Shown here: positions 34,366 through 45,986 of the stretch, piece by piece | How positions within the stretch are numbered: position 1 is the stretch's first letter | How the letters are laid out: every line of letters starts with the position of its first letter | Assembly (NCBI GenBank): GCA_005765155.1 | Contig: VCCP01000002.1 | Span: 4,030,001-4,094,000 of the forward strand | Direction: 5' to 3' | DNA: 64,000 bases | Source of the DNA: Zelopaecilomyces penicillatus | Lineage: Eukaryota; Ascomycota; Sordariomycetes; Hypocreales; Pseudodiploosporaceae | Made by a program: the position numbers and the translations under genes | The notes under the pieces: model-generated | Databases searched by the model: none | Seen by the model: only the letters and a program-made list of their open reading frames with translations | Told to the model about the DNA's origin: nothing

Positions 34366-35072
34366 CGTGTGTGTGTACAAAGATATTAGGGCTGGTAGGT
34401 TTTAGGTAGTAGATGACATGGCATGACATGGCATGGTATGGCGGCGCGTGCAATTTTGCCCTATCGCTTGTCGGCTAGTCGTCCGTTGGAGCACAATTAT
34501 GCCATTGGATGCTGCACTGCACTACACTGCACTGCACCAATTTGTGCCCTGTGCCTGAGACTTCTACTACGTAGTAGACAGGAACATGTTTATTAGGGGG
34601 TACCTAAGTAAACTAAGAAAGGCAAGGTTGGAACTTGGGAGGCTGTTATCAGTCCGTCACCAAGGACTCCGGTCGACGCGAAACTTTCTGTTTTCTGCCG
34701 CTCCGGCAAAACGGCCTTGACCTTCCTGGGAATCTCCTACTTGGTAGGTTACTCCGTTCCTTGGCGAAGATGTGGCGGTGTAAACTAAACAGACCATACC
34801 GTAACCTTTCACATACTATTCCTACTCAGTCGCTGGCCCCTCCCGGAGGTACTCCATCTGCCAGCTCCGGATATTGTTCCACACCCCAAAGAAGCAGCAG
34901 CAGCGGCGGTGTTTTGTTAACATCATTCTTTTAAGCGCCCAGGCCCCCCCCTTCCCATGTACGTGGCGTATAGCCTTTTCCCTGCCCACAGTCTACAGTC
35001 CACACACATACACCCACCTCTCAAAGAACAACCCCCCACACCCCCCCTTTTTTTTACTCGACTTGCTTCTTG

Positions 35073-35089
35073 CCCCCCCCCCCCCCCCC
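35073..35089. repeat. C17 homopolymer
   Basis: Seventeen consecutive C bases lie inside a longer pyrimidine-rich region (about 35030-35120). Confidence 0.85.
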
Positions 35090-36824
35090 GTCCTCCGCCC
35101 CTCCCCCCTTCTTCTTTTGCGTCTTTGTCGCTCTCGGCACTCGCTGCCAGACTGACCGGCAATTTCTATTGTAGTTGTTACAGTTATTTGCGCACGGTGT
35201 GCGATCTCTTTTACTGTGGCGAGCAGCTTGGGCTCGTTATCACTGGTTTCCGACACTTGAGAGGAGGGGCTTTGTGGCAGCCACTATCTTGTAGCCTTCT
35301 AGCGCCATCCCTAGGAACTATAGGGGATGAAGGCTACTTATCGAATGCCAGCATGCCAGTATGCACGCAGCCCTGTGAAAAAAAGCAGCAAAGACAGCGC
35401 TCTTCATGCACGCCACATAAAGCCAATCATCTAAATCTGTCTGGCGAATCTATCTATTCTTCAGTCATTCCGTTGAAGGGGGAAGGCGGCTTTCCTAGTT
35501 AATTCGTTCCGCTGTTCCATCTTGTCAACCCTTCTATTTCGGCTTCCATGGACTGGCGTTAGGCCTTGAGGTAAACAACAAAGTTCAACCAGCTACCTGC
35601 CTGCTCGCTGTGATGTCGGGGCCGAGAAGGCCCGTTCAACGAGGAATCGGGGGTGTCGGTGGGGGTTGAGTGGGCCTGTTTTGCGTGTTGTCGCCCCCGT
35701 GTTGTGGCTCCGGGCCCCGATGACAAGTTCCCAAGCGTCCCCAGATGTTGCTTGTCTTCCGGAAGTAGCCGTATGTTCCCACTTCTCGGAGCTTGCTGTG
35801 CAGGTGTAACTTGTGGTGCCCATCCTCTCCCTCTTTTCTTTCTTTCTTACTTTTTATTAGTTGTTCTCACTCATCCTGGAACTGGCGACGGAGGGCGCTG
35901 CCACACACACACACACGCCCCCCCTAAAGACGCCAACAGTGATAGCCAGTTGGCCGAAGTTGGCCGAGGAAACAAGGATGAGTGCGGGAGAAGCACGCTA
36001 GAATCTGCATGGAAGCCGCGGCGGCGGCGCCAACGCCCCACTGTGTTGTTTTGGCAGCAGCCCTTGAATCGTCTTCACGCCCCTACTCCCCCTGTCATCA
36101 CCCCCACTTTTGCATCGTTCCATCACCCTTCTATTTGGCTTCCGTGGCTGAAAGTTCTCCACCTTGCATCGACCAACCACGCGGCAATCCATGACGGGCG
36201 ATGTGTGAGGCGCCCCCTCTCACACCCTAGCAGAACTGCAGCCATCCCATACATTTGGATGGGACTGTGATCGGAGAAGACGAGCGGATGGATGGGTGTG
36301 AGGGTAAAGTAACGGACTTGGTTTGAGAAGCACAGAAAGAGGCTGACTTTTGGTTTCCTTCTCCCTATCAATCTAGAAACAGACGACAGCCGAAGTGGCT
36401 TGACAGTCAGTTGCCAGGCCATTATGCGGTGTGAGTGAGTGAATGTATGATGCACTAGCTTTCGCTATTCACCACATCATTACCTGCACGCCTCTTTTTC
36501 CCTCCTTGTTGGGGGTCATCGGAATATGCCGTTCTTGGCAACTGCTGGCCGCGCTTGCAGTGTACATGGTTATGGTGATGGTATTGCAACAACACAACAC
36601 TTCTAGGCTTACAGCCCCGAAAGCCCCTGGACTCATAACTCCCGAACCAGCCAATCGAGATCATGGCGCGAGAGCCGTCATCGAAAACAAGAAAACATAA
36701 AGAGGCTTTCACTTTCATCCCGCGCTTATGTCCTTCGGAGTCAGGTCCGTACATTAGCTGCTGATTTGGCACTTGTTACATGATGTAGATCTTCGAGCAT
36801 CGGCTATTCTGGTTGTTACATTGG

Positions 36825-36852
36825 ACATACATACATACATACATACATACAT
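36825..36852. repeat. (ACAT)7 microsatellite
   Basis: Seven perfect ACAT tetranucleotides lie in spacer. Two further units follow shortly after. Confidence 0.9.
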
Positions 36853-37891
36853 CTATACATACATTGCCTACAAACAGACCAATATCCGTAGAAATTGCGG
36901 AAGACGTACCCCGGGAGTCGCTAATCATGGATGCGGCGACGACATACCAACATAACACACACATTACGGTACGTAGTACGACTCAGACGCACCAGCGGGC
37001 ATCACAGGGCTATCGGAACTTCGGAGGAGAATCCATTTCGAGTGACGATCTGTGTATATTAGTATATGCTTCTATTGAAGACGGAGGAAGGACCATTACT
37101 ATTGCTGTGCTACTAAACAAAGCACCAGAACCGCTTGGATATCGTTCTCTTACTAGTCAGAATGTACTGTATTATATCCTTTATATGTGACAGTGTAGTT
37201 TCAGACTCTCTGAAAAGTGGTACGCAGTCTAGAATTCTTAGATAATAATCAAGCCCAGCCGGCTATCGGGGTTTTGCCGTGATGTGCTTCAAGCAGCTCT
37301 GCAGGTAGTATGCTTATTGTTGCTTGTGTTCTGTAGTTTCACTTGGCAAAAACAGATATGCGTAGTAGTATTACCTTTTCCCATTGAGCATTATAGTAAC
37401 CTAACATCCCAGTCGTCCAACACCACGAAGACTTGTGCAGGCTGTAGAATACCACATCAACACGCGACAAACGCCATGTTGCATCCACCAAATTGTCTGA
37501 ATGAGGTAGATTTGAACGAACCACTGAATACAGGCCAAGGATCGCGGCAGTAAGGGCCAGGACCTCACGGACCATGCCAAACTGCAAGGGGGAGGGTTGT
37601 CGATCTGCACATGTAGGGGCATGTATGTACATACAAAACTAGATGCTGGGGAAACCGGCCATGCTCAGTATATCAATATGATAGACGGACGACCTCCAGC
37701 ACATGGCAGGGACGCACACGCCCTAGGCGCATTGAACAGCCCTGGGCTGCGTGCCCAGCTGGGATGATCAGCATCCTGAATGGGTAGTTTTGGCCGTGAT
37801 TTATGTCCACATATGGACTTCCCATAACCCAAAACATTGTGCTTGTATAGGTTCGTCCGTCGGGGTGTTTGTATGGCAAGCTACGGCAACA

Positions 37892-38068
37892 ATGGCACCG
37901 GACGGCAAAATACCCCTTCCTAGCATCGGGGACAATACCCCGAGGGGACTAATGGAGGAGGTGGAGGGGTTCCAAGGAAAGGGTCTCCCGTTCTCCTGGG
38001 TCCTCGCTCCGCTGAGCAACAACAAAGATTTTTTTGAGAGCAATTTTGCGTGGGTAGCTAGTAAGTAG
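37892..38068 (+). CDS. Doubtful small ORF, 58 aa
   Basis: An ATG-initiated frame of 58 codons has few A-ending codons and a plausible mixed composition (Gly/Pro-rich first half, then an aromatic-containing segment). It ends at a TAG that overlaps a GTAAGT-like donor sequence. No family is recognised and no partner exon was found. It may be chance. Confidence 0.12.
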   Translation: MAPDGKIPLPSIGDNTPRGLMEEVEGFQGKGLPFSWVLAPLSNNKDFFESNFAWVASK

Positions 38069-39830
38069 ATGATGGGCTGGACTAGGTTGAGTTGCCGACT
38101 CAACCCGGGACAATGGCCACACAAGACCAACCATATCAGGGCTGATGACGTACCTCACCCTGGTAGATATGTAAGATTTCCAGACTTTTCCCCTGCATTG
38201 ACTGCATACCTGTCGAAGATACATTGTGCAAGCAAATGGCGGGATTACGCGGAAATACTGTCGTATGAAGTATCGTGCTTACAAATAACTATTATTGCCC
38301 TGCTAGTCCAATTCTCACTGTGTAGTCCTGGGCTCCCTGGTAGCATAATTACGTGTCTCTGTATAATTACAAGGTACTCGTCCTATTTCACGATCTACGA
38401 ATATCAAACGCCTGTTCAGATCGGGGGAGGGGAGGCAGAACCGGCAACAGAGATCGAAAGCTCTCCAATAGTGCCAAAGGTTAATACGGTACGTAGCACA
38501 TAGCCAAGACAAATAGACCAGCAAACCAAAACACGCCAGACATGTCTCCTCTCATTTGCCTTTTGGTTTGAAAAGAAAAAGCCCCGTTTCGTATACAATA
38601 CGCCAGGCAGCGCCTACGAGCACGGCCTGCCTACCGTGAGACCATTCAGGCGCCTAGATACGGTACTGTTCGTTCTTTCTGTATGGGAGTCTCCATTCTC
38701 TGACAGGGCGGCCCCATTGGACGTGGGTATAAGCTGGACTAGGCGATGAAACGGTGCGCACGTGGCGGCGGCGTGCGATGTTGCGTCGCGCCGCGCCGGA
38801 TGCAAGCCACGGCCGCTACGTGCCAAAAAATCTCCCAGGGGGAGGGTACCCCAAGAAATGAATAACGGCGGAGATGGCAGACAGAACAGGATAAACGTCC
38901 GAAGCCCCCTCCCCCTGACGACGCCTTACCGTAGATACAGGCCTGTATACCATTAGTATCCGGCAGTCTTTGTGCTTTTGTCTTCTTCTGTCCCAGCGTT
39001 ATTTTATTAGTGTACAGTGTCACCCAGCACAAGCGTGATGGGGAAGGCGTTCGGTCCGCAGCTGACTGCCCTTAGCCGTCCAAAATGTTTTCCAACCCCC
39101 CCCCCCCCCTTGGCCCCCTCCCCAGTTTTGGCGCCTTCTGGTTGGGCTGGAGCCAAACTGACACTATCAAGGTTTAGTCGCAAGTGCCGTCGTGGCTTGG
39201 TTTAGACATTGGAAAATGGGCAATTTCTTCCGCGCTGGCACTTTGTGTCTTTCATGTTTGTATGTAGCCGACCGTGGTCCGCTTAGCCCAAATCACCGCC
39301 TTCGGCTCTCCGCCCTGGTGAAGCCGAGCCCCCTGTTTTCTATCATTTAGCGTTTAGGATCATTAGAGCTTTGGTGCTTGGCAGAAAGATCGCGAAAAGC
39401 TTCGTTTAGCGTATCGAGTAGCAGTAGCAACGTCGTATCCCACATGGCAACAGGATTTATTCTCTTGTCCCTTTTTCTTTTTGGTAACCACCCCGGCGAT
39501 TATTTCTGTTTTCAGGAGGAGGGCAGGGCGCATTGAATCAACAACTGTACCTCTGTTTCATCAACCATCGTTCGATACAATTCCATGCCATCAATGAATC
39601 GCAAAGAAGGGGGGGGGGGGCGTGGTACGGACAGCGCAAGGCTGACTAGCCCCCAAATCCGAGGACCTGGTAATCGAACTATCAAGCCCCCTCCCTAGTC
39701 AATCATCTGCCTGCCTGCTTGCTTGCTTGTACCTTACCTTGCCATTGCCTGAACACGTTATGTTTTCCTCTCCAGGCGTTATGGACTCCACGGTGCCGTG
39801 CTCCCTGACCGAGTCTAGCCGGAGTAATAA

Positions 39831-39901
39831 AAGGTGTAGACGGGCCCGTGAACTACCCTGACCGAAACCTCACGGAATGGCAAGGTGTTGACGGGCCCGT
39901 G
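39831..39901. promoter_or_regulatory. Duplicated 20-bp element with palindromic core
   Basis: Two 20-bp copies lie at 39831-39850 and 39882-39901, 51 bp apart, with one mismatch. Each contains the perfect 10-bp palindrome ACGGGCCCGT. The exact repetition of a palindrome within an otherwise unrepetitive sequence suggests a dimeric DNA-binding site rather than a microsatellite. The nearest gene start is the beta-glucosidase, 2.4 kb away. Confidence 0.45.
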
Positions 39902-41776
39902 TTGTACCCGTCATGCTTGACAACCTTGATGGCCCAGATGTTACAAGTAACCATCAGCCCATCATCTTGAAAATGACTGGTGTTCTGATACTAGGTTCTA
40001 CTACATAGCAGCATCTCCATAGGGTTCCAGATGGTATGGTGTGATGTTACACCTCGTTGAAGCTGAAGCTTGAAATCAATGTTATATTCAAACTCAATCA
40101 TCCAGCTTGAGTACTACGTTGGATAGACAGACGCCCATCATCCCAATAGACACGTAGCTCAAGGACCCATCAATCTCATAGTCATCAACTTCAACCACAC
40201 TCAGGGAGCTTAATGTCCGAGGCTTCACTTTATTGATGGCTTAGGGGAGGGATATGTTCAGTTACTCGCAACTGGCATAAAAGCAAGGAACTGACTACGA
40301 GGTAGTGAAAAGGCAAGTTCATACTCTAGGTCTCTTCAGGGATCAGGGCAAAAGAGAGACAGAGCATGGAATCGTGGTTGTCACTGTTGCTCCCAAATAC
40401 TCCTTGGCGGGCATGCCTGTTTGGTACAGCCACCATCGGGTTATCAGTTGTAGAGGAAGATGCCCATTAGAGCTGCCTTCCTCGATTATGGACGGCCCGC
40501 AGTGGACAGGCAGCAGATCCACATCTCCATGGTCTGCATCTAACGTAAGAGCTATCGTCTTGACTTTTCTTGGCTGATCCACAGACCAGCCTCGTCCCCT
40601 TGACTTGCTCGCGACGGCGCGTGTTACAGTAGCTTGGACAGCTTTGGTTATATCACGAAAGACTTGGCGCTATTTGCAAGCCTCTGTATGGATGGAGTCG
40701 CCGCGACAGCCGCGCAAGCCAGGGACAACATGGCTGGCCAGACGGAGCAGACTTCCTAATTCTAACAAGAGCGCCCCTGCACCTCCACATTCCTTGGTAC
40801 AGTAGTATGCTTGGACGAGGTGGAACGCGCGCCAACACTTCGAGGTCCCTCACACTGCGCCTGGAGGCGTTTAGACCAGAGACGCGCCGCCAAATTCAGC
40901 CCAGAGGCTCTCTCGAAAGGAACGAATAGGAGACCAAGCGCCAATCAGTGGCCACGGGATCCAATGAGCCGGGAAAGTCTTGCACCCCCTCCCTCGGTAA
41001 GCGGAGTGAGGAATCACATCATGTCAAAAGAAAGTGGCGTCCAACGTTGTCCTTGGGCTGGCGCCTGCGCTGAGATCATGACCAGGACAACACGCAGCAG
41101 GTCAGGGATCCCTTGCTGCCGGGTTTCACGGTAATACTGTACAGACCGCATGGCGTACTAATGTGCGATTCGCTCGTTCGTTTGCCAGGTATCAAGGTAG
41201 CAGCACAGCAGAACATACTATGTATGACTGTCCAGCTGGTTATTGTTATTACATGCAAGGTTGTTGGTGTTTGAGTGTGTGAGACCAGTTGAGCAGAATG
41301 AAGATGGTAACAGAGGTCCGTGCGATTCCAGCCACATGGCATGACGTGGCGCATACAGGGGAGACAGACGTAAGGCAGTCATGCGGATGCTTCCTGTCCA
41401 GGTTGAGTGAGGTACCGCATGGGATCGAATGGTGGCCTATTCCGTGGTACGAGGTAGTTTAGCTGCTTCTCTCTCCTCCTCTTTGCCCCAGGAACCGTGA
41501 AGCCATGTCCTCTAATCAACTTGGGAGACGAAGCACCGCCATTCGGTGTAAAGTGCAACGGGGAGTCTCGGACATAGATGCGCCGGCAAATCCACGGCCA
41601 GAGAAATCCTCCACTGTCCCAAGGCCCGTCTGCGGAATGTCGTCCCGAGAGATGGGGCCCTTGTGTGTTTTTTGGATATGGTGATTGGTGAGAAGTTTCC
41701 CCGAAGTCTAGGCAGATCGTCGGACATCGGCTCATCATCGGCTCTTGAAGGATGATCTGCCCCCAGAGCTCCATCT

Positions 41777-41795
41777 GCGGGGAAGTTTCGCGGGG
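41777..41795 (+). promoter_or_regulatory. Paired CreA/CRE1-like sites
   Basis: Two GCGGGG hexamers lie at 41777-41782 and 41790-41795, 13 bp apart and about 470-490 bp upstream of the beta-glucosidase start. GCGGGG fits the SYGGRG consensus of the fungal carbon catabolite repressor CreA/CRE1, and closely spaced pairs are typical of functional sites. Repression of this gene by glucose is inferred. Confidence 0.45.
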
Positions 41796-42220
41796 TTTCT
41801 GCATTTGCTTGCCCAGTTGGTGCAAAATTTCGCGTAACGCAGGCATTTTCCCCCGTCTGGTCTTGAAAAGTCGACGGCAAAGGAGGAGAGAGTTTGCGTT
41901 GTTATACCGCTATGATCAGCGAAAAGCGGTAATTCGGCATTCTTCTCGGCCGTCAACGGAGCGTTGCATGTAGCCAAAAGGCTGCGGGATGTTTGGGAAA
42001 ATTGAGCTACTTAATCCGACTACAACCCGCGATCTCAAATATATATATGCATTTTTTTATATCTTTCTTGACATACCGAATTGGAGAGAATTTGCAACTG
42101 CCCTTTCTTGATTGGTTTTCTATAGGCTCCTCTGCCCGCCCTCAGAGCTGGTCTCGTGTGAACCTTGACAGCATTTCCAGTGTTCCACTCGGCCTCAACA
42201 GCACGAGAGCTACTCCTTGC

Positions 42221-42238
42221 ATATATATATATATATAT
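42221..42238. repeat. (AT)9 microsatellite in beta-glucosidase leader
   Basis: Nine AT units end 25 bp before the start codon. They are probably in the 5' leader or at the core promoter. Confidence 0.85.
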
Positions 42239-42263
42239 CTGAAGGAATTGAAGTTGAAGTAAA

Positions 42264-44862
42264 ATGGCCGACATAAACGTTGAAGAGGTGCTCAAGAAGC
42301 TCACCCTAGCTGAAAAGGTTGACCTGCTGGCAGGTTGGTGACTCCTATCATTTCGAACTGGCTTACGCGGCTATTCTTGCTCATGCTGTAATAAATGCAA
42401 AACAATCGGAACTGATGCCGATTTCTATAGGAATTGATTTCTGGCATACAAAGCCGCTTCCAAAACATGGTGTTCCTTCGCTTCGCTTCTCAGATGGCCC
42501 AAATGGCCTGAGAGGCACCAAGTTCTTCAATGGCGTACCCGCTGCCTGTTTCCCCTGCGGAACAGCCCTTGGGTCAACCTTCAACCAGGAGCTTCTTGAG
42601 GAAGCCGGGAAGAAGATGGGAGCAGAGTCCATCCTCAAGAATGCGCACGTCATTCTGGGGCCTACCATTAACATGCAAAGATCGCCGCTGGGTGGCCGTG
42701 GCTTCGAGTCCATTGGAGAGGATCCCTTCTTGGCAGGTTTGGGGGCAGCGGCTTTGGTTCGTGGTATTCAAAGCACTGGAGTTCAGGCGACTCTCAAGCA
42801 CTTCCTGTGTAATGATCAAGAAGACAAGCGTATGGGTGTGCAGGCCATCGTCACAGAACGAGCACTCCGTGAGATTTACGCCATGCCCTTCCAGCTGGCT
42901 GTGCGTGATGCAAAGCCTGGAGCTGTCATGACGGCGTACAATGGCATCAACGGAACTTTCTGCAGCGAGGATCCCAAGTATCTTGATGGATTGCTTCGCA
43001 AGGAATGGGGCTGGGAGGGGCTTATTATGAGTGACTGGTACGGGACTTATAGCACAACAGACGCAACTGTTGCCGGCCTCGATCTCGAGATGCCAGGCCC
43101 ACCACGCTTCCGAGGTGAGGCACTCAAGTTCAACGCCACCACAGGAAAGCTCTTTGTCCATGTCATCGATGCTCGCGCACGTGAAGTGCTCAAGTTTGTC
43201 AAGAAATGTGCTGCTTCTGGCGTCATTGAGAACGGTCCAGAAAGCGCAGACGACAGTCCCGAGACGGCTGCTCTGCTCCGCAAGATTGGAAACGAGAGCA
43301 TTGTGTTGTTGAAAAATGACAGAAATGTACTACCCCTCCAAAAGAACAAGAAGACTCTGATACTGGGACCCAACGCTAAGATGGCGACTTATCAAGGAGG
43401 AGGTTCGTGTGGCCTGAAGGCTTACTATGTGGTAACGCCGTTTGATGGCATCAGTGGCAAGCTTGCAGAGCCTGCTTCATATACCGTCGGCGCCTATACA
43501 CATCGCTTCCTCCCAATTCTAGGAAATCAATGCACATTGCCAGATGGAAAGCCTGGGATGCGCTGGACGGTTTACAACCAACCCCCTGGATCCTCGAACC
43601 GCGAGCTGGTTGATGAGATAGATTTCACCAAAACAGAGATGCATTTGGTAGACTATGAAAACCCCAAGGTGGAAAACATTTGGTATGCCGATTTGGAAGG
43701 CAGCTTTGTGGCTGATGAGGATTGCACGTATGAAATTGGACTTGTTGTCTCTGGTACTGCCAAGGCCTTTGTCGATGATCAACTCGTTGTTGACAACGCC
43801 ACTGTACAGGTCGCTGGTGACGCTTTCTTTGGATCAGCCACCCGCGAAGAGCGAGGTCGTGTCGAGCTGAAGAAGGGACAAACCTACAAATTCAAAATTG
43901 AGTTTGGTTCCGCGCCCACCTACACCCTCAAGGGCGATGCCTATGTTCCTGGCCACGGCTCGCTGCGTGTTGGAGGCTGCAAAGTCATTGACGACCAAGA
44001 GGAAATTCGCAAGTCAGTGCAGCTGGCCAAGGAGCATGATCAGGTCATCATTTGCGCAGGTCTCAATTCCGACTGGGAGACCGAGGGTGCCGATCGAGCC
44101 AATATGAAACTGCCCGGTGTGTTGGACCAACTCATCGCCGAGGTCGCCGCGGCCAACCCAAACACTGCTGTTGTCATGCAAACTGGTACACCTGAGGAAA
44201 TGCCTTGGATTAATACCACTCCGGCTGTTATTCAGGCCTGGTATGGTGGCAACGAGACCGGAAACTGTATTGCAGACATCTTGTTCGGCGATTGCAACCC
44301 GTCTGGAAAGCTGTCTTTGAGCTTCCCTAAGAGGCTCCAGGATGTCCCTGCCTTTCTCAACTTCAAAACCGAGGCCGGGCGCACGTTGTATGGCGAGGAT
44401 GTGTACGTTGGATACAGATACTATGAGTTTGCAGATCGCGAAGTCAACTTCCCCTTTGGCCACGGCCTCTCCTATACTACATTCTCCTTCTCAGACTTGT
44501 CAGTGGCTTCCAGCGATGGGAAAATCACCGCATCGCTCAAGATTAAGAATACCGGATCTATCAAGGGTGCTGAGGTCGCTCAGATGTACATTCAGCCCAA
44601 GCAGCCAGCCAAGATCAATCGCCCGGTGAAGGAGCTCAGGGGCTTTGCTAAAGTGGAGCTGGAGGCGGGTGAGACCAAGACTGTTACTATTGAAGAATTG
44701 GAGAAGTATGCCGCCGCCTACTTTGATGAGGAACGTAACCAGTGGTGCGTCGAGGCGGGTGACTATGAAGTCATTGTGAGCAACAGCAGTGCAGTTGTAG
44801 AGGATAAGGTTGTCAGGGGCTCATTCACAGTTGGTGAAACATACTGGTGGTCTGGTGTTTAG
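42264..44862 (+). CDS. GH3 beta-glucosidase with PA14 insert, intracellular type
   Basis: This enzyme should hydrolyse terminal beta-D-glucosyl residues from cellobiose and beta-glucosides. The model is join(42264..42333, 42431..44862), 833 aa, with one 97-nt GT...AG intron that rebuilds LLAGIDFWHT. The GH3 N-terminal barrel covers about 10-290, with RSPLGGRGFES, KHF and the nucleophile motif SDW (Asp225). The GH3 C-terminal sandwich starts at about 300. It is interrupted at about 395-555 by a PA14-like module and resumes with LNSDWETEGADR at about 568-580, where a Glu is the candidate acid/base. A fibronectin-III-like domain ends the protein (about 740-820). Asp225 has the same residue number as the nucleophile I recall for the PA14-containing Kluyveromyces marxianus BglI. 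There is no signal peptide, so it likely acts on imported disaccharides in the cytoplasm. It is convergent with the permease gene. Confidence 0.95.
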
Positions 44863-45986
44863 GTGTATATAAGTCAAAGCGGATCTCTACTTTTTCTCCA
44901 TCTTATCAACTATACTTCTAATAACTGGACTTGACTAAACACGAATTCCAATTATAGGATAGAGATTGACCTCCAAGTGATATGCATACACTTGTCTATG
45001 GAGAAGGAAACATATCTCCTGACAATTAAATCGGTGTTTTTGGGGTCTTGAGCGGCATCTCACCAGATGGCCAGCAAGTTCAACGACCATCCGCTTTCGG
45101 TGTTGAGCAGAATGAAGTTAGATTCGATCCCTCATCTGAGCATCAAGCTCGTCGCTTTATTACCCCTTAATGCAATACTGGCTCTAATGACTATCTCTGA
45201 CATGCTGAACCAATGCCCATAGGTCGTCTGTATGGTCTCAACACCACATGTATTACGAACTGCAAGATTCGTGTTCGTTTTCAACAAAACATTACATTTT
45301 TCACTTTGCTAGTAACTAATATCCGCGGAAGAGATAATCTAGCAAGGTTATCTGTAGTGCTTGAACTTTGCAAAACTTTGACCAGGAGAAATGCGAAGAG
45401 AATGATGAAATAAAATTCTAACTGAGTATTATATTATGCTTGTAAAAGTCGAACTATTTCTCTCTCTCTAGCGTTATTTTCGCCTTGGTTCACGTGTTGC
45501 CAAAGTCATCTTATAGAAATGTAGAGCTCGGCAACTAGCTTGCTTCCACTTTAACCTTCCTATAGGAACAAGATGTAGTGTTTAAAAATTGTCAAGTGTT
45601 GTAAACTTGTAACTGCAGGATGGAAAAACCATAGTAATGGTACGCTTTAACCCTCTGGTCTCAGGCGCGATCTTGATGTAGCTGGTGCATCAGGGGAGAT
45701 TGTTGAAGGCAACGAAGTCGGCTGCCATGGTTAGAGGAGCTTGGACAATAATACATTGAGTATGTCTCATGTGGTTATGGATAGGGAATTCCACTACCGG
45801 GATATCACGTAGGGAACTATGGCTAATGGTGATTCACTCGGACGGGCAAGGTATTTCTCAATGTATGAATTATGAAACTAACATGACTAAATTTAATTGT
45901 CTTTCATTCGAAGCTGGGGTATAACTTTCTTTCTTTAGTAATGTAACAATAAACTTGATAGCGGACAATCTTGATGTGAAATACAG
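44863..45986. other. Convergent spacer, beta-glucosidase / permease
   Basis: This 1.1-kb AT-rich interval lies between two convergent genes. It should hold both 3' untranslated regions. No other gene or repeat of note is visible. Confidence 0.6.

Larger units (their letters stand above)
29463..36800. other. Gene desert downstream of bZIP, part 1
   Basis: No gene is supported. The first 600 bp probably contain the bZIP 3' untranslated region. Beyond it lie poly-G tracts near 30720 and 31350, an ACCTACCT-rich stretch at 32113-32135, a CCTACA-rich cluster at 33333-33422, an AGGTAGGTAGG tract at about 33835-33848, an AG/G21 tract at 33940-33976, an AGCC-type array at about 34323-34365 and a C17 run at 35073-35089. 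Frames of 180-205 codons near 35-36.3 kb are low-complexity and not protein-like. Confidence 0.6.
36801..42263. other. Gene desert downstream of bZIP, part 2, and beta-glucosidase upstream region
   Basis: No gene is supported. Features are an ACAT array at 36825-36852, an unassigned 58-codon frame at 37892-38068, and a frame-poor stretch at about 39206-40300. That stretch includes a C13 run near 39101, a G13 run near 39610 and the duplicated palindrome at 39831-39901. Around 40.05-40.3 kb a purine tract followed by TGTTC superficially resembles an LTR-retrotransposon end, but no partner copy was found. The last 500 bp are the beta-glucosidase promoter with two GCGGGG sites and an AT9 microsatellite. 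Confidence 0.55.

Noticed and set aside
35653..36270. 205-codon plus-strand frame
   Set aside because: Cys/His/Pro-rich mixture over CA repeats with no domain; not supported as a gene.
40050..40320. Possible end of a copia-like LTR retrotransposon (purine tract followed by TGTTC)
   Set aside because: No second LTR, primer-binding site, integrase or reverse transcriptase frame is visible; the resemblance is too short to call.
40343..40582. 79-codon minus-strand frame with protein-like look
   Set aside because: No ATG-supported extension, splice partner or known motif; left out of the gene list.
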